Part shown: one piece after another, positions 52,464 to 62,305 of the stretch
Position numbering within the stretch: the stretch's first letter is position 1
How the letters are laid out: every line of letters begins with the position of its first letter
Source: Flavobacteriaceae bacterium
GTDB lineage: Bacteria > Bacteroidota > Bacteroidia > Flavobacteriales > Flavobacteriaceae
DNA: 64,000 nucleotides
Assembly (NCBI GenBank): GCA_003443635.1
Contig: CP031964.1
Span: forward strand, 1,148,321 to 1,212,320
Reading direction: 5' to 3'
Notes under the pieces: generated by a model
Database searches by the model: none
The model's input: the letters and a program-made list of their open reading frames with translations, nothing else
Told to the model about the DNA's origin: nothing
Made by a program: the position numbers and the translations under genes

Positions 52464-52747
52464 ATAAACTCTTTAATAACTATTAAGAAGGTAATAGTTA
52501 TAAAGATATCAACTAAAAATAGAATAGAAAAAAGTTTAAAGGTAGAAATGCCTAAATTTTTATAAAACACGAGTTTTCGTCTAGCACTGGTTTCATTAAA
52601 CATGTACCATAAAAAAACAACTAAAAACAATTTTGTAATAATAGCTGGCGCAATAAATGGCATAAATATTACGATAGCAATATTCACGAGAAATGACCCA
52701 AGCACAAAAGGCCTGTAAAATGCAAGAATAGTTAGTAGCTGTTGCAT
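52460..52747 (-). CDS. Small membrane protein coupled to the ABC ATPase
   Basis: 95 residues with three hydrophobic segments (about 5-30, 35-50, 67-92) and one charged loop with FNETSARRKLVFYKNLGISTFKL. Too short for a normal ABC permease; it might be a subunit of a multi-protein permease or an anchor of the ATPase. The 4-bp ATGA overlap with the ATPase gene is the only functional hint. No family recognised. Confidence 0.75.
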   Translation of the reverse strand: MQQLLTILAFYRPFVLGSFLVNIAIVIFMPFIAPAIITKLFLVVFLWYMFNETSARRKLVFYKNLGISTFKLFSILFLVDIFITITFLIVIKEFI

Positions 52748-52836
52748 ATTTACACTAATAACGAAAGATAAACAGAAATATTTTTTACATTAAAATTGAG
52801 TGTAAATTAGGGGCGCCAAAAATTCATAAATTATTG

Positions 52837-52844
52837 TACTTTTG
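52837..52844 (+). promoter_or_regulatory. -7 promoter element of prfA
   Basis: TACTTTTG, a full match to TAnnTTTG, ending 22 bp before the prfA start at 52867; no -33 TTG seen at the right distance. Confidence 0.5.
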
Positions 52845-52866
52845 TTTGATAATTTTAAGATTGCAG

Positions 52867-53943
52867 ATGTTAGAAAAGATACAAATAGTAAAACAACGTT
52901 TTGACGAGGTAAGTGATTTAATTATCCAGCCAGACATTATTATGGATCAAAAACGTTATGTACAACTAAATAAAGAATATAAAGATTTAAAGAAGGTTGT
53001 TGATAAAGGAGAAATTTATAAACGCCTTAAAGATAATATAGCTGAAGCTGAAGAAATTATTGCAGATGGTTCTGATGCAGAAATGGTAGAAATGGCAAAG
53101 ATGGAGATAGATGAAGCCAAAGAACAACTACCAACTTTAGAAGGAGAAATTAAATTTTTATTAATTCCTAAAGATCCTGATGATGCTAAAAATGTTGTAG
53201 TAGAAGTGCGTGCTGGAACTGGAGGAGATGAGGCTAGTATTTTTGCTGGAGACTTATATCGCATGTATTCAAAATATTGTAGTGATAAAGGATGGCGTGT
53301 TGATGTTGTGAGTATGAATGAAGGAACTTCTGGAGGTTTTAAAGAAGTGATTTTTGAGGTGTCTGGCGAAGATGTTTATGGGACAATGAAGTTTGAAGCT
53401 GGAGTACATCGTGTACAACGGGTACCACAAACAGAAACACAAGGGAGAGTACATACTAGTGCTGCAACTGTAGTGGTTATGCCAGAAGCTGAAGAATTTG
53501 ATTATGAATTAGATATGACAGAAGTTCGTATTGAACGTACGACATCTACAGGTCCAGGAGGGCAATCTGTAAATACAACCTATTCAGCAATAAAATTACA
53601 TCACGAACCCACTGGAATGATCGTGAGCTGTCAAGATCAAAAATCATCTCATAAAAACTTAGAAAAAGCATTAAAAGTTTTAAGATCACGTTTATATGAA
53701 GAAGAATTAAGAAAACGCCAAGCTGCCGATTCTGAAAAACGTAAAAGCATGGTGTCTTCTGGAGATCGTAGTGCAAAAATCAGAACTTATAATTACCCGC
53801 AAGGGCGTGTTACTGATCATAGAATAGGATTAACACTTTATGATCTGTCAAATATTATTAATGGAGATATTCAAAAAATTATTGATGAATTAATGTTAGC
53901 AGAAAATACAGAGATGTTAAAAGCTAATGATGATGTAATTTAA
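52867..53943 (+). CDS. prfA: Peptide chain release factor 1
   Basis: 358 residues from the ATG at 52867 (the frame is open from 52834, but the -7 box lies in that part). Releases the peptide at UAA and UAG codons. The catalytic GGQ is in [15 protein letters not shown]. The codon-reading region differs from E. coli PxT in that [18 protein letters not shown] is the visible equivalent (PQTE/QGRVHTS). Typical length. Followed by pyrF after a palindromic repeat. Confidence 0.96.
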   Translation: MLEKIQIVKQRFDEVSDLIIQPDIIMDQKRYVQLNKEYKDLKKVVDKGEIYKRLKDNIAEAEEIIADGSDAEMVEMAKMEIDEAKEQLPTLEGEIKFLLIPKDPDDAKNVVVEVRAGTGGDEASIFAGDLYRMYSKYCSDKGWRVDVVSMNEGTSGGFKEVIFEVSGEDVYGTMKFEAGVHRVQRVPQTETQGRVHTSAATVVVMPEAEEFDYELDMTEVRIERTTSTGPGGQSVNTTYSAIKLHHEPTGMIVSCQDQKSSHKNLEKALKVLRSRLYEEELRKRQAADSEKRKSMVSSGDRSAKIRTYNYPQGRVTDHRIGLTLYDLSNIINGDIQKIIDELMLAENTEMLKANDDVI

Positions 53944-54019
53944 ATGATGTACCTCTTTTTGTTGAGGCTTTTTCCTTTGTTATTATCACATTTGATGTGG
54001 AAACTGAAAAATAAAATAT

Positions 54020-54040
54020 ATCCTGAATCAAGTTCAGGAT
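54020..54040. repeat. REP-like palindrome ATCCTGAA...TTCAGGAT
   Basis: Perfect 8-bp arms with a TCAAG spacer, followed by GACA. This core is a well-known interspersed palindrome of flavobacterial genomes. It lies in the prfA-pyrF gap, 15 bp before the pyrF start. Confidence 0.6.
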
Positions 54041-54055
54041 GACAAAAAAATACTA

Positions 54056-54886
54056 TTGACAACAAAAGAACTCTTAGTACAAATCCACAAAAAAAAATCC
54101 TTTTTATGTATAGGATTAGATGTTGATTTAAATAAAATTCCTTCACATCTTTTACAAGAAGAAGATCCAATATTTGCATTCAACAAAGCGATCATAGATG
54201 CCACACATCGATTGTGTGTAGCTTACAAACCAAACACAGCATTTTATGAAGCCTATGGATTAAAAGGATGGAAAGCACTTGAGAAGACAATTAATTACCT
54301 TAATGAGAATTATCCTGAAATCTACACTATAGCAGATGCTAAACGTGGTGATATTGGAAATACAAGTACAATGTATGCCAAAGCGTTTTTAGAAGATTTA
54401 GGTTTTGATAGCGTTACTGTTGCGCCTTATATGGGAAAAGATTCTGTAGAACCTTTTCTAGCATTTAAAGATAAACATACTATTTTATTGGCGTTAACCT
54501 CTAATCAAGGCGCGTTTGATTTTCAAACTAAAACTATTGATAATAAAGAAATGTACAAACAGGTTTTAGAAACCTCTAAAACCTGGGAAAATTCTGAGAA
54601 CTTAATGTATGTAGTAGGAGCAACTAAGGCTGAGTATTTTGCAGATATTCGAAATATAATTCCAAATAGTTTTTTATTAGTACCAGGTGTTGGAGCTCAA
54701 GGAGGTAATTTGCAAGATGTTTGTAAATATGGAATGAATGCTTCTGTTGGGTTATTGATAAACTCTTCTCGTGGAATTATTTATGCTTCTAATGATGAAA
54801 ATTTTGCACAAGCTTCTGCTCTAAAAGCACAAGAACTACAAAAACAAATGGAAGTTGAATTACAACGCCACTACGAGGAGGAATGA
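54056..54886 (+). CDS. pyrF: Orotidine 5'-phosphate decarboxylase
   Basis: 276 residues. Last step of UMP synthesis. Starts at TTG 54056, giving [22 protein letters not shown], which fits the type 2 PyrF N-terminus. Core: [14 protein letters not shown] lysine site in [46 protein letters not shown]. The last seven residues (HYEEE end) are encoded by a REP-like repeat, so the natural C-terminus has been replaced or extended by repeat sequence. Confidence 0.94.
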   Translation: MTTKELLVQIHKKKSFLCIGLDVDLNKIPSHLLQEEDPIFAFNKAIIDATHRLCVAYKPNTAFYEAYGLKGWKALEKTINYLNENYPEIYTIADAKRGDIGNTSTMYAKAFLEDLGFDSVTVAPYMGKDSVEPFLAFKDKHTILLALTSNQGAFDFQTKTIDNKEMYKQVLETSKTWENSENLMYVVGATKAEYFADIRNIIPNSFLLVPGVGAQGGNLQDVCKYGMNASVGLLINSSRGIIYASNDENFAQASALKAQELQKQMEVELQRHYEEE

Positions 54887-54946
54887 CGAAGTAGTCTCAT
54901 AAAATAATGAGATTGCCACAGAAATAAATTTTCTCAGCAATGACAA
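54868..54946. repeat. REP-like repeat spanning the pyrF end and the next gene start
   Basis: Left arm around CACTACGAGGAGGAATGACG continuing into GTCTCAT; right arm ATGAGATTGCCACA, then CTCAGCAATGACA. TCTCAT (54895-54900) and ATGAGA (54907-54912) form the inner hairpin. The sequence is a degenerate form of the flavobacterial repeat whose usual core is 'GAGGAGGAACGACGAAGCA' and 'GAGATTGCCACG'. It holds the pyrF stop codon and the next start codon. Confidence 0.65.
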
Positions 54947-55740
54947 TTTTAATCAAAGATCAGCTTCAACGAACACTGTATTTAAAAGATACTCCCCAAC
55001 GAATCATTTCGTTAGTACCATCACAAACAGAATTACTTTGCGATTTAGGGTTAGAAGAAAGCATAATTGGTGTGACTAAATTTTGTGTTCATCCAAGACA
55101 TTTAAAAAAAGCAAAAACTATTGTAGGTGGTACTAAACAAGTTAAAACAGCTGTTGTCAGGTCTCTAAATCCAGATATTATTTTATGTAATAAAGAAGAG
55201 AATTCACTTGAAATTCTTCAACAAATGGAGCAAATTGCTCTTGTACATATGAGTGATATTTTTACTTTAGATGATAGTTTCGATTTGATAAAAACTTATG
55301 GAAAAATATTTAATTGTGAAATTAATGCTTCAAAAATTGTAAATAAAATTCAATTTAATTTAAAAGAATTTCAAGAGTTTATATCAAGCAAACCCGAGTT
55401 ACGTGTTGCATATTTTATTTGGAGAGAACCTTGGATGGTAGCAGCTCAAAAAACATTTATTCATCATTTATTGGAAATTAATAAATTTAAAAATGTATAT
55501 TCTGATTTAGAACGTTATCCAGAGGTAGATATTAAAGAAATGTGTTTTAAAAAACAGCCAGAACTAATTTTGTTATCAAGCGAGCCGTTTCCATTTAAAG
55601 AAAAACATATTAAAGAATTTGATCCTTTTATAAAAGATTCTAAAGTAATTTTAGTTGATGGCGAATATTTTTCTTGGTACGGATCAAGACTTATAAAAGC
55701 CTTTCAATATTTTAAAAACTTGAGAATAAACTTAACTTAA
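54940..55740 (+). CDS. BtuF-like periplasmic-binding-type protein (helical-backbone metal receptor)
   Basis: 266 residues with the TroA/BtuF layout: PQRIISLVPSQTELLCDLGLEESIIGVTK, GGTKQVKTAVVRSLNPDIILCNKEEN and a second domain with YFIWREPWMVAAQKTFIHHLL and YFSWYGSRL. Such proteins bind vitamin B12 or metal chelates. No signal peptide or lipobox is present, and the predicted start lies inside a REP-like repeat (ATGACAATTTTA), so an N-terminal signal may have been lost or the protein may be cytoplasmic. No permease or ATPase is beside it. Confidence 0.8.
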   Translation: MTILIKDQLQRTLYLKDTPQRIISLVPSQTELLCDLGLEESIIGVTKFCVHPRHLKKAKTIVGGTKQVKTAVVRSLNPDIILCNKEENSLEILQQMEQIALVHMSDIFTLDDSFDLIKTYGKIFNCEINASKIVNKIQFNLKEFQEFISSKPELRVAYFIWREPWMVAAQKTFIHHLLEINKFKNVYSDLERYPEVDIKEMCFKKQPELILLSSEPFPFKEKHIKEFDPFIKDSKVILVDGEYFSWYGSRLIKAFQYFKNLRINLT

Positions 55741-55910
55741 TTTAAAGACTGGAGTTCGTTTAATTTGTCAAGAATTTTAAATGCTTTGTACTCTGAAATT
55801 TCACTTATAGAAGAATCTAACTGACTGTAATTATAAGCCTCTTCAATAAGTTCACGATAACGTTGTTGTAATAAACTTTGTTTTTCTTGTGTGCTTGATG
55901 GATTGCCCAT
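55737..55910 (-). CDS. 57-residue acidic helical protein, Lacal_2735-like
   Basis: Minus-strand gene whose stop overlaps the BtuF-like stop by 3 bases (tail-to-tail). Encodes 57 residues with heptad-like helices: KQSLLQQRYRELIEEAYNYS and SEYKAFKILDKLNELQ. The spacing of EAY.LS and the later EA.KI...L recalls the small Lacal_2735-type proteins of flavobacteria, which I mention as a resemblance only. Function unknown. Confidence 0.55.
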   Translation of the reverse strand: MGNPSSTQEKQSLLQQRYRELIEEAYNYSQLDSSISEISEYKAFKILDKLNELQSLN

Positions 55911-56003
55911 TTGATCTAAAATTAGTTGGTTCTTAATTTTTAGTTAAAAATATCTATATAAAATACTAATAACAAGTTGTTTATGAATAGTTTAACAAAG
56001 AAA

Positions 56004-56028
56004 GTCTGTTTAAAACTTTTAAACAGAC
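56004..56028. repeat. 25-bp perfect inverted repeat
   Basis: GTCTGTTTAAAA, one central C, TTTTAAACAGAC. Placed in the 280-bp gap between the 57-residue gene and the next secreted protein. It could be an operator (12-bp arms) or hairpin. The gap holds nothing else I can identify. Confidence 0.4.
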
Positions 56029-56190
56029 CTCTTGACTAACTAACTTTTACTAACCTAAATTTATAGGCCTTATTGTATTTGAAGAGTAACAAATATGATC
56101 TATTTTTTTAGTTTGCATGTTATATTAATATTAGCATTATATTAATTCATTCCTTATCTTTAAAACAATATCAATCAAATAAAAATAGAT

Positions 56191-56700
56191 ATGAGGTATT
56201 TAATAATAACTTTTGTTTTTATGCTAAGTTTTTCTTCTATAAAAGCTCAGAACACCACTACATGTAATTGCTGTTCAGAAACTCATGCTGAATTTGATTT
56301 TTGGATCGGCAAATGGAATGTTACAAACCCTAATGGTTCTCCAGCAGGAGAAAATAAAATTGAAAAGATCCAAAGTAATTGTGTACTACGTGAAAATTGG
56401 AAGAGTGCTACTGTAGGTTATACAGGAACAAGTTATAATTTTTACAATGCTCAAAAAAAGCAATGGGAGCAAATTTGGATAGATAATCAAGGAGGTAACC
56501 TACACTTAAAAGGATATAAAAAGGGAAATCAAATGATTTTACAAACTGATGAAGCTAAAAATGATAAAGGGGAATCATTTATACATAGAGTTACTTGGAC
56601 AGAAAATGATGATGGATCTGTTCGTCAGTTATGGGAAACAATTACTAATGGCAAAAAAATAACTGTAGCTTTTGATGGCTTATATAAAAAAGCAAAATAA
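56191..56700 (+). CDS. Secreted lipocalin-like protein (DUF1579-like)
   Basis: 169 residues with a signal peptide (cleavage near IKAQN), an unusual CNCC cluster at the mature N-terminus (TTCNCCSETHAEFDFWIGKWNV), then a beta-barrel-like sequence: FDFWIGKWNVTNPNG, WEQIWIDNQGGNLHLKGYK, RVTWTENDDGSVRQLWET. The FDFxxGxW start is shared with DUF1579/lipocalin-type secreted proteins. Function unknown; the Cys cluster could bind metal. Confidence 0.75.
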   Translation: MRYLIITFVFMLSFSSIKAQNTTTCNCCSETHAEFDFWIGKWNVTNPNGSPAGENKIEKIQSNCVLRENWKSATVGYTGTSYNFYNAQKKQWEQIWIDNQGGNLHLKGYKKGNQMILQTDEAKNDKGESFIHRVTWTENDDGSVRQLWETITNGKKITVAFDGLYKKAK

Positions 56701-56705
56701 GTTTA

Positions 56706-57419
56706 TTATAATTTTTTGTCTTGCAATGCGAAAACACGCCTTAATAAATCTGTTCCTCTAGAAGATAATTTTGTTCTAATTTCTTTTTCTTCAACAGCAA
56801 TCATAGTATATACCCCTTTTAAGGCTTCGTTGGTCACGTAATTAGTTAAATTTGGATTTACATCATTTGTAAAAGGAATTGTATTGTATTTAGTAATTAA
56901 ATTTTCCCAGATTTGATCTGCTCCAACTTTAGCAAAAGAGCTTTTAATTATTGGTTCGAATTTGCTATATAAAGCTGTTTGGGTTTTACTTGTTAAGTAT
57001 TGCGTTGCAGCGTCTTGATTTCCTAATAATATATTCTTGGCGTCAGCAAAAGTAATCTCTTTAACAGCATTAACAAAGATAGGAGTAGCTTCTTTAACAG
57101 CATCTTCGGCAGCACTATTTAATAACTTTAAACCTTGATCGGCAAGACTACTCAATCCAATTTTTCGTAATGCTGTGTCTACTTTTTGAAGCTCTTCTGG
57201 TAATAAAATTTTAACTAGTTCATTATTAAAAAAACCGCCTTCCGATGTTAGCTTGCTAACTTGTTTGTCGATGCCTTGATCTAAAGCTTGTCGTAAACCA
57301 GATCCAATATCAAAATTACTAAGAGGTCCTTGTTGTGGAAGTTGACTAACAACTTGTTGTAATTCGTCACAAGCAGTAAGATTAAAAAATAAAATAAGTA
57401 GTATGAGTTTTCGTAACAT
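56706..57419 (-). CDS. DUF4197 family lipoprotein
   Basis: 237 residues from the Met at 57419, giving a lipoprotein signal with the lipobox NLTAC; the frame is open to 57446. The body is helical, with the family blocks GLRQALDQGIDKQVSKLTSEGGFF, KILLPEELQKVDTALRKIGL and TNYVTNEALKGVYTMIAVEEKEIR. DUF4197 proteins are periplasmic, of unknown function. Divergent from the PqqB-like gene (42 bp). Confidence 0.88.
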   Translation of the reverse strand: MLRKLILLILFFNLTACDELQQVVSQLPQQGPLSNFDIGSGLRQALDQGIDKQVSKLTSEGGFFNNELVKILLPEELQKVDTALRKIGLSSLADQGLKLLNSAAEDAVKEATPIFVNAVKEITFADAKNILLGNQDAATQYLTSKTQTALYSKFEPIIKSSFAKVGADQIWENLITKYNTIPFTNDVNPNLTNYVTNEALKGVYTMIAVEEKEIRTKLSSRGTDLLRRVFALQDKKL

Positions 57420-57461
57420 AACTTGATGATTTAGTATCTTTAACAAAGATAACTTTTACAA

Positions 57462-58400
57462 ATGAAAATAATTCAAATTCCATTTCTATTATCAATTATC
57501 ATACTACTTTCTTTTAGCTGTGAAGAAAATAAAATAGCTTATCCAGAACAATATATAACCATTTTAGGAGAAGCACAAGATGCTGGATTTCCACATATTA
57601 ATAACCCAAAAGAATGGAATGATGTGCGAAATGGAATTAAAAAAAGAAAGCTAGCAACAAGCATAGGGCTTATAGATCAAAGCACAAAGCAAAAATGGTT
57701 GTTTGAAGCTACACCAGATATGCCTCAGCAATTACATATTTTGGAAAACGATCACTTAAAAACTGATAAAATAATAGATGGCATTTTTTTAACACATGCA
57801 CATATTGGTCATTACACAGGGATAATGCATTTTGGTAGAGAAGCTATGGGTAGTAAAAATATTCCAGTATATGCAATGCCAAAAATGAAACAATTTTTAG
57901 AAAATAATGGACCATGGGATCAATTAGTATCACTAGAAAATATAAAATTGAAAAAGCTAAAAAATGACTCACTGATAACTTTAAACAATATATTAAAAGT
58001 GACTCCTTTTTTAGTACCCCATCGCGATGAATATTCAGAAACAGTAGGTTATAAAATTGAAGGAAAAAATAAAACAGCGTTATTTATTCCAGATATTAAT
58101 AAATGGCATTTTTGGAATAAAAACATTATTGAAGAAGTCAAAAATGTAGATTATGCTTTTATTGATGCTACTTTTTTTAAAGAAGGAGAAGTGCCAAGAC
58201 CAATGAGTGAAATTCCACATCCTTTTATTGAAGAAACAGTTAAACTTTTTGAAAATGAATCAGTAACCACAAAATCAAAAATTCATTTTATTCATTTAAA
58301 TCATAGTAACCCTGCATTAAACGAAGCGCATTTTTTGAAAGATAGTATTCAAGCCTTAGGTTATCATTTTGCAAGTCAAAACGAAATATTTGGATTATAA
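57462..58400 (+). CDS. Metallo-hydrolase lipoprotein, PqqB-like MBL fold
   Basis: 312 residues. Lipobox SFSCEE near residue 20. MBL fold with ITILGEAQDAGFPHI (start strand), FLTHAHIGHYTGIMHFGREAMG, PVYAMPKM, LVPHRDEYSETVGYKI and IHFIHLNHSNPAL. The first metal motif is HAHIGH, so the Asp of HxHxDH is Gly. This PqqB-like branch is common in Bacteroidota and does not imply PQQ synthesis. Substrate unknown; likely outer-membrane or periplasm facing. Confidence 0.85.
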   Translation: MKIIQIPFLLSIIILLSFSCEENKIAYPEQYITILGEAQDAGFPHINNPKEWNDVRNGIKKRKLATSIGLIDQSTKQKWLFEATPDMPQQLHILENDHLKTDKIIDGIFLTHAHIGHYTGIMHFGREAMGSKNIPVYAMPKMKQFLENNGPWDQLVSLENIKLKKLKNDSLITLNNILKVTPFLVPHRDEYSETVGYKIEGKNKTALFIPDINKWHFWNKNIIEEVKNVDYAFIDATFFKEGEVPRPMSEIPHPFIEETVKLFENESVTTKSKIHFIHLNHSNPALNEAHFLKDSIQALGYHFASQNEIFGL

Positions 58401-58484
58401 GAATCCTTATATATTTCTTAAAAAACAATTAGATTTTTTGATTATTCCGTAAATTGCGGCACTTTAAAACAGATAATATTGTCA

Positions 58485-61400
58485 ATGGAACAAGTAGCAC
58501 CATATAAACCAAAATATAAAGTACGAATAGTAACTGCAGCCTCACTTTTTGATGGTCATGATGCAGCCATAAATATTATGCGTCGTATTATACAATCCAC
58601 AGGAGTAGAAGTGATTCATTTAGGTCATGATAGAAGTGTAGAAGAAGTAGTAAATACAGCGATTCAAGAAGATGCAAATGCAATAGCTATGACTTCTTAT
58701 CAAGGTGGTCATAATGAGTATTTTAAGTATATGTATGATTTGTTGAAAGAAAAAGGTGCAGAACATATTAAGATCTTTGGCGGAGGAGGAGGTGTAATTC
58801 TCCCTGAAGAAATACAAGAATTAATGGATTATGGAATTACTAGAATCTATTCTCCTGATGATGGTCGTGAATTAGGGCTTCAAGGAATGATCAATGACCT
58901 TGTGCAACAGTCTGATTTTGCTATCGGAAATTCTTTAAATGGAGAAGCTAAAATTTTAGCTAGCAAAAACCCAAAAGCCATTGCTCGTGTCATTTCTTCT
59001 GCCGAAAATTTCCCAGAAGTTGCGAAGGAAACATTAGATACAATACATCAAAAAAATAAAAATTCTAAAACACCTGTATTAGGGATTACCGGAACTGGTG
59101 GAGCAGGTAAATCATCTTTAGTTGATGAGTTAGTACGTCGTTTTTTAATTGATTTTCCAGAAAAAACCATAGGAATTGTATCTGTAGATCCATCTAAACG
59201 CAAAACAGGAGGAGCACTTTTAGGAGACCGTATTCGTATGAATGCGATTAACTCTCCAAGAGTATATATGCGTAGTTTAGCAACCCGTCAATCTAATTTA
59301 GCTTTATCTAAATATGTAAATGAGGCAGTTGAGGTGCTAAAAGCTGCCGAATACGATCTAATTATTTTAGAAACATCTGGTATTGGACAATCTGATACCG
59401 AAATTATAGAGCATAGCGATGTATCATTGTATGTAATGACTCCAGAATTTGGAGCAGCTACACAGCTGGAAAAAATTGATATGCTAGATTTTGCTGATTT
59501 AGTAGCAATTAATAAATTCGATAAAAGAGGTGCTTTAGATGCATTACGTGATGTGAAAAAGCAGTATATGCGAAATAATAACCTATGGCATGTACATCAA
59601 GATGATATGCCAGTTTTTGGCACGATTGCGTCACAGTTTAACGATCCTGGAATGAATACGCTTTATAAAGCGATAATGGACAAGATTGTTGAAAAAACAG
59701 AAATGGATGAATTAAAATCTACTTTTGAAATCTCGAAAGAGATGAGTGAGAAGATTTTTGTGATTCCACCATCAAGAACTCGTTATTTATCTGAAATATC
59801 AGAAAACAATCGCGCATATGACAAAACTGGAAATGCGCAAGTAGAAGTTGCTCAAAAACTTTATGGAATTTATAAAACATTAGAATCTGTTGTAGAAGTT
59901 ACGCCAGAACTAGACAAAGCTGGAATCGCTTCAGAATCCATTCAATCTAATTCAGAAAATGAAGATTTTGTAAAGCTTTTGATTGCAGAATTTGACCGAG
60001 TTAAATTAAATCTTGATCCATATAATTGGGAAGTAATTACAGGTTGGAATGAAAAGGTAAATAAATACAAGAATCCTATTTATTCATTTAAAGTAAGAGA
60101 CAAAGAGATTAAAATTGAAACGCATACAGAGTCACTTTCGCATACGCAAATTCCTAAAGTAGCTCTGCCTAAATATCAAGCTTGGGGAGACATTTTAAGA
60201 TGGTGTTTGCAAGAAAATGTACCTGGGGAATTTCCGTATACCTCAGGCTTATATCCATTTAAGCGTACAGGAGAAGATCCAACACGTATGTTTGCAGGAG
60301 AAGGTGGACCAGAACGTACTAATCGCCGTTTTCATTATGTGAGTATGGGGTTACCAGCAAAACGATTATCAACAGCTTTTGATAGTGTAACGTTATATGG
60401 GAATGACCCAGATTATCGACCAGACATTTATGGAAAAATAGGTAATGCAGGAGTATCTATTTGCTGTTTAGATGATGCTAAAAAATTGTATTCTGGATTT
60501 AATTTAGCTCATGCAATGACATCGGTAAGTATGACCATTAATGGTCCTGCACCAATGTTATTAGGTTTCTTTATGAATGCAGCTATAGATCAGCAATGTG
60601 AAATATATATTAAAGAGCAAGGCCTTGAAAAAGAAACTGAAACCAAAATTGTAGAAATATACAAAAATAAGGGTGTAGAACGCCCAAGATATAATGGTGA
60701 TTTGCCTGAAGGTAATGATGGTTTAGGATTAATGTTATTAGGAGTTACAGGTGATCAGGTATTACCTGCTGATGTATATCAAGATATTAAAGTAAAAACT
60801 ATTGCACAAGTAAGAGGTACAGTGCAAGCTGATATTTTAAAAGAAGATCAAGCGCAAAATACATGTATATTTTCAACTGAGTTTGCATTGCGATTAATGG
60901 GAGATGTACAAGAGTATTTTATTGAAAATAATGTACGTAATTTCTATTCGGTATCTATTTCTGGATACCACATTGCTGAAGCAGGAGCAAATCCAATTAC
61001 ACAACTAGCATTAACATTAGCTAATGGATTTACTTATGTAGAATATTATTTATCTAGAGGAATGGATATTAATAAGTTTGGACCAAACTTATCATTTTTC
61101 TTTTCTAATGGTATTGATCCTGAATATGCTGTAATTGGGCGTGTAGCACGTAAAATTTGGGCAAAAGCGCTTAAACATAAATATAATGCTAATGCTAGAG
61201 CACAGATGTTAAAATATCATATTCAAACTTCTGGTCGTAGTTTACACGCTCAAGAGATTGATTTTAATGATATTCGGACAACGCTTCAGGCTTTATATGC
61301 AATTTACGATAACTGTAACTCATTGCACACTAATGCTTATGACGAGGCGATTACAACACCTACAGAAGAATCTGTACGTAGAGCAATGGCTATTCAATTA

Positions 61401-61907
61401 ATTATAAACAAAGAATTAGGATTAGCAAAAAATGAAAACCCTATACAAGGATCATTTATTATTGAAGAGTTGACTGATTTAGTTGAAGAAGCAGTATTAA
61501 CAGAATTTGATCGAATTACAGAACGTGGTGGTGTGCTTGGTGCTATGGAAACGATGTACCAACGTAGTAAAATACAAGAAGAGAGTTTGTATTATGAAAC
61601 ATTAAAGCATAATGGTGACTTCCCAATAATTGGAGTAAATACTTTTTTAAGTTCTAAAGGATCACCAACGGTTGTGCCTAAAGAAGTAATTCGTGCTACT
61701 GAAGAGGAGAAGCAATTCCAGATAGATACATTGGCAGATCTTCATAAAGGGAATGATACAATTACATTATTAAAGGATTTACAACATAAAGCTATACATA
61801 ATGAAAATATATTTGAAGCTCTGATGGAAGTATGTAAAGTATGCTCGTTAGGACAGATCACTTCAGCATTATTTGAAGTAGGAGGGCAGTACCGTAGGAA
61901 TATGTAA
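58485..61907 (+). CDS. icmF: Fused B12-dependent acyl-CoA mutase IcmF
   Basis: 1140 residues from the ATG at 58485 (a TTG two codons before is less likely). Three modules in one chain: cobalamin-binding domain (about 10-140, [16 protein letters not shown] and [12 protein letters not shown]), MeaB-type G-protein chaperone (about 195-420, Walker [25 protein letters not shown]), and the mutase subunit (about 550-1135, [44 protein letters not shown]). IcmF rearranges isobutyryl-CoA/butyryl-CoA or isovaleryl-CoA/pivalyl-CoA using adenosylcobalamin, and repairs the cofactor with its own GTPase. The substrate cannot be decided from sequence alone. Confidence 0.95.
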   Translation: MEQVAPYKPKYKVRIVTAASLFDGHDAAINIMRRIIQSTGVEVIHLGHDRSVEEVVNTAIQEDANAIAMTSYQGGHNEYFKYMYDLLKEKGAEHIKIFGGGGGVILPEEIQELMDYGITRIYSPDDGRELGLQGMINDLVQQSDFAIGNSLNGEAKILASKNPKAIARVISSAENFPEVAKETLDTIHQKNKNSKTPVLGITGTGGAGKSSLVDELVRRFLIDFPEKTIGIVSVDPSKRKTGGALLGDRIRMNAINSPRVYMRSLATRQSNLALSKYVNEAVEVLKAAEYDLIILETSGIGQSDTEIIEHSDVSLYVMTPEFGAATQLEKIDMLDFADLVAINKFDKRGALDALRDVKKQYMRNNNLWHVHQDDMPVFGTIASQFNDPGMNTLYKAIMDKIVEKTEMDELKSTFEISKEMSEKIFVIPPSRTRYLSEISENNRAYDKTGNAQVEVAQKLYGIYKTLESVVEVTPELDKAGIASESIQSNSENEDFVKLLIAEFDRVKLNLDPYNWEVITGWNEKVNKYKNPIYSFKVRDKEIKIETHTESLSHTQIPKVALPKYQAWGDILRWCLQENVPGEFPYTSGLYPFKRTGEDPTRMFAGEGGPERTNRRFHYVSMGLPAKRLSTAFDSVTLYGNDPDYRPDIYGKIGNAGVSICCLDDAKKLYSGFNLAHAMTSVSMTINGPAPMLLGFFMNAAIDQQCEIYIKEQGLEKETETKIVEIYKNKGVERPRYNGDLPEGNDGLGLMLLGVTGDQVLPADVYQDIKVKTIAQVRGTVQADILKEDQAQNTCIFSTEFALRLMGDVQEYFIENNVRNFYSVSISGYHIAEAGANPITQLALTLANGFTYVEYYLSRGMDINKFGPNLSFFFSNGIDPEYAVIGRVARKIWAKALKHKYNANARAQMLKYHIQTSGRSLHAQEIDFNDIRTTLQALYAIYDNCNSLHTNAYDEAITTPTEESVRRAMAIQLIINKELGLAKNENPIQGSFIIEELTDLVEEAVLTEFDRITERGGVLGAMETMYQRSKIQEESLYYETLKHNGDFPIIGVNTFLSSKGSPTVVPKEVIRATEEEKQFQIDTLADLHKGNDTITLLKDLQHKAIHNENIFEALMEVCKVCSLGQITSALFEVGGQYRRNM

Positions 61908-61912
61908 TAAAT

Positions 61913-62305
61913 TTAGAGTCGAATAGTCCATAGTACGACAACAATATATAGCCATAAAGTTGTGAAAAATATATGGATTATTGTCTCAAATTTTTTTCCT
62001 TTCCACAATTTTGGTGAGTAAACAAACAATTGCATAAATAAACGGATTGACCAAAAACAGGCTAATCCTAATATTATTCTTTTACCTATATTCTTTTCAA
62101 TCAAGTCGTTAGTTGAGGTTACAAACAATAAACCCATTAATAATACAGATAAAGCAATAAAAAAAGTATGTATTTGCATCATTTGCCTGTTAATTAAGCT
62201 CAATGTTCTTAATTCTTTTTGCCAATTAAAATATTTTGGAAAGGCTATATGGATTAATGCTAATAGCATTAGCGTTATACCTATTATGTGTAAATGAATA
62301 GTCAT
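61913..62305 (-). CDS. Four-helix membrane protein of unknown function
   Basis: 130 residues with four hydrophobic segments and the loop LSLINRQMMQIHTFFIAL. I have not assigned a family. The ATG shares a base with the stop of the methyltransferase gene (TAATG), so it is translationally coupled as the last gene of the minus-strand operon DoxX-like, DUF2071, methyltransferase. Possibly a membrane component of the same pathway. Confidence 0.75.
   Translation of the reverse strand: MTIHLHIIGITLMLLALIHIAFPKYFNWQKELRTLSLINRQMMQIHTFFIALSVLLMGLLFVTSTNDLIEKNIGKRIILGLACFWSIRLFMQLFVYSPKLWKGKKFETIIHIFFTTLWLYIVVVLWTIRL

Noticed and set aside
57462..58400. PQQ biosynthesis gene pqqB
   Set aside because: It is a lipoprotein with a changed metal motif and no other pqq gene nearby, so only the fold relation is kept.
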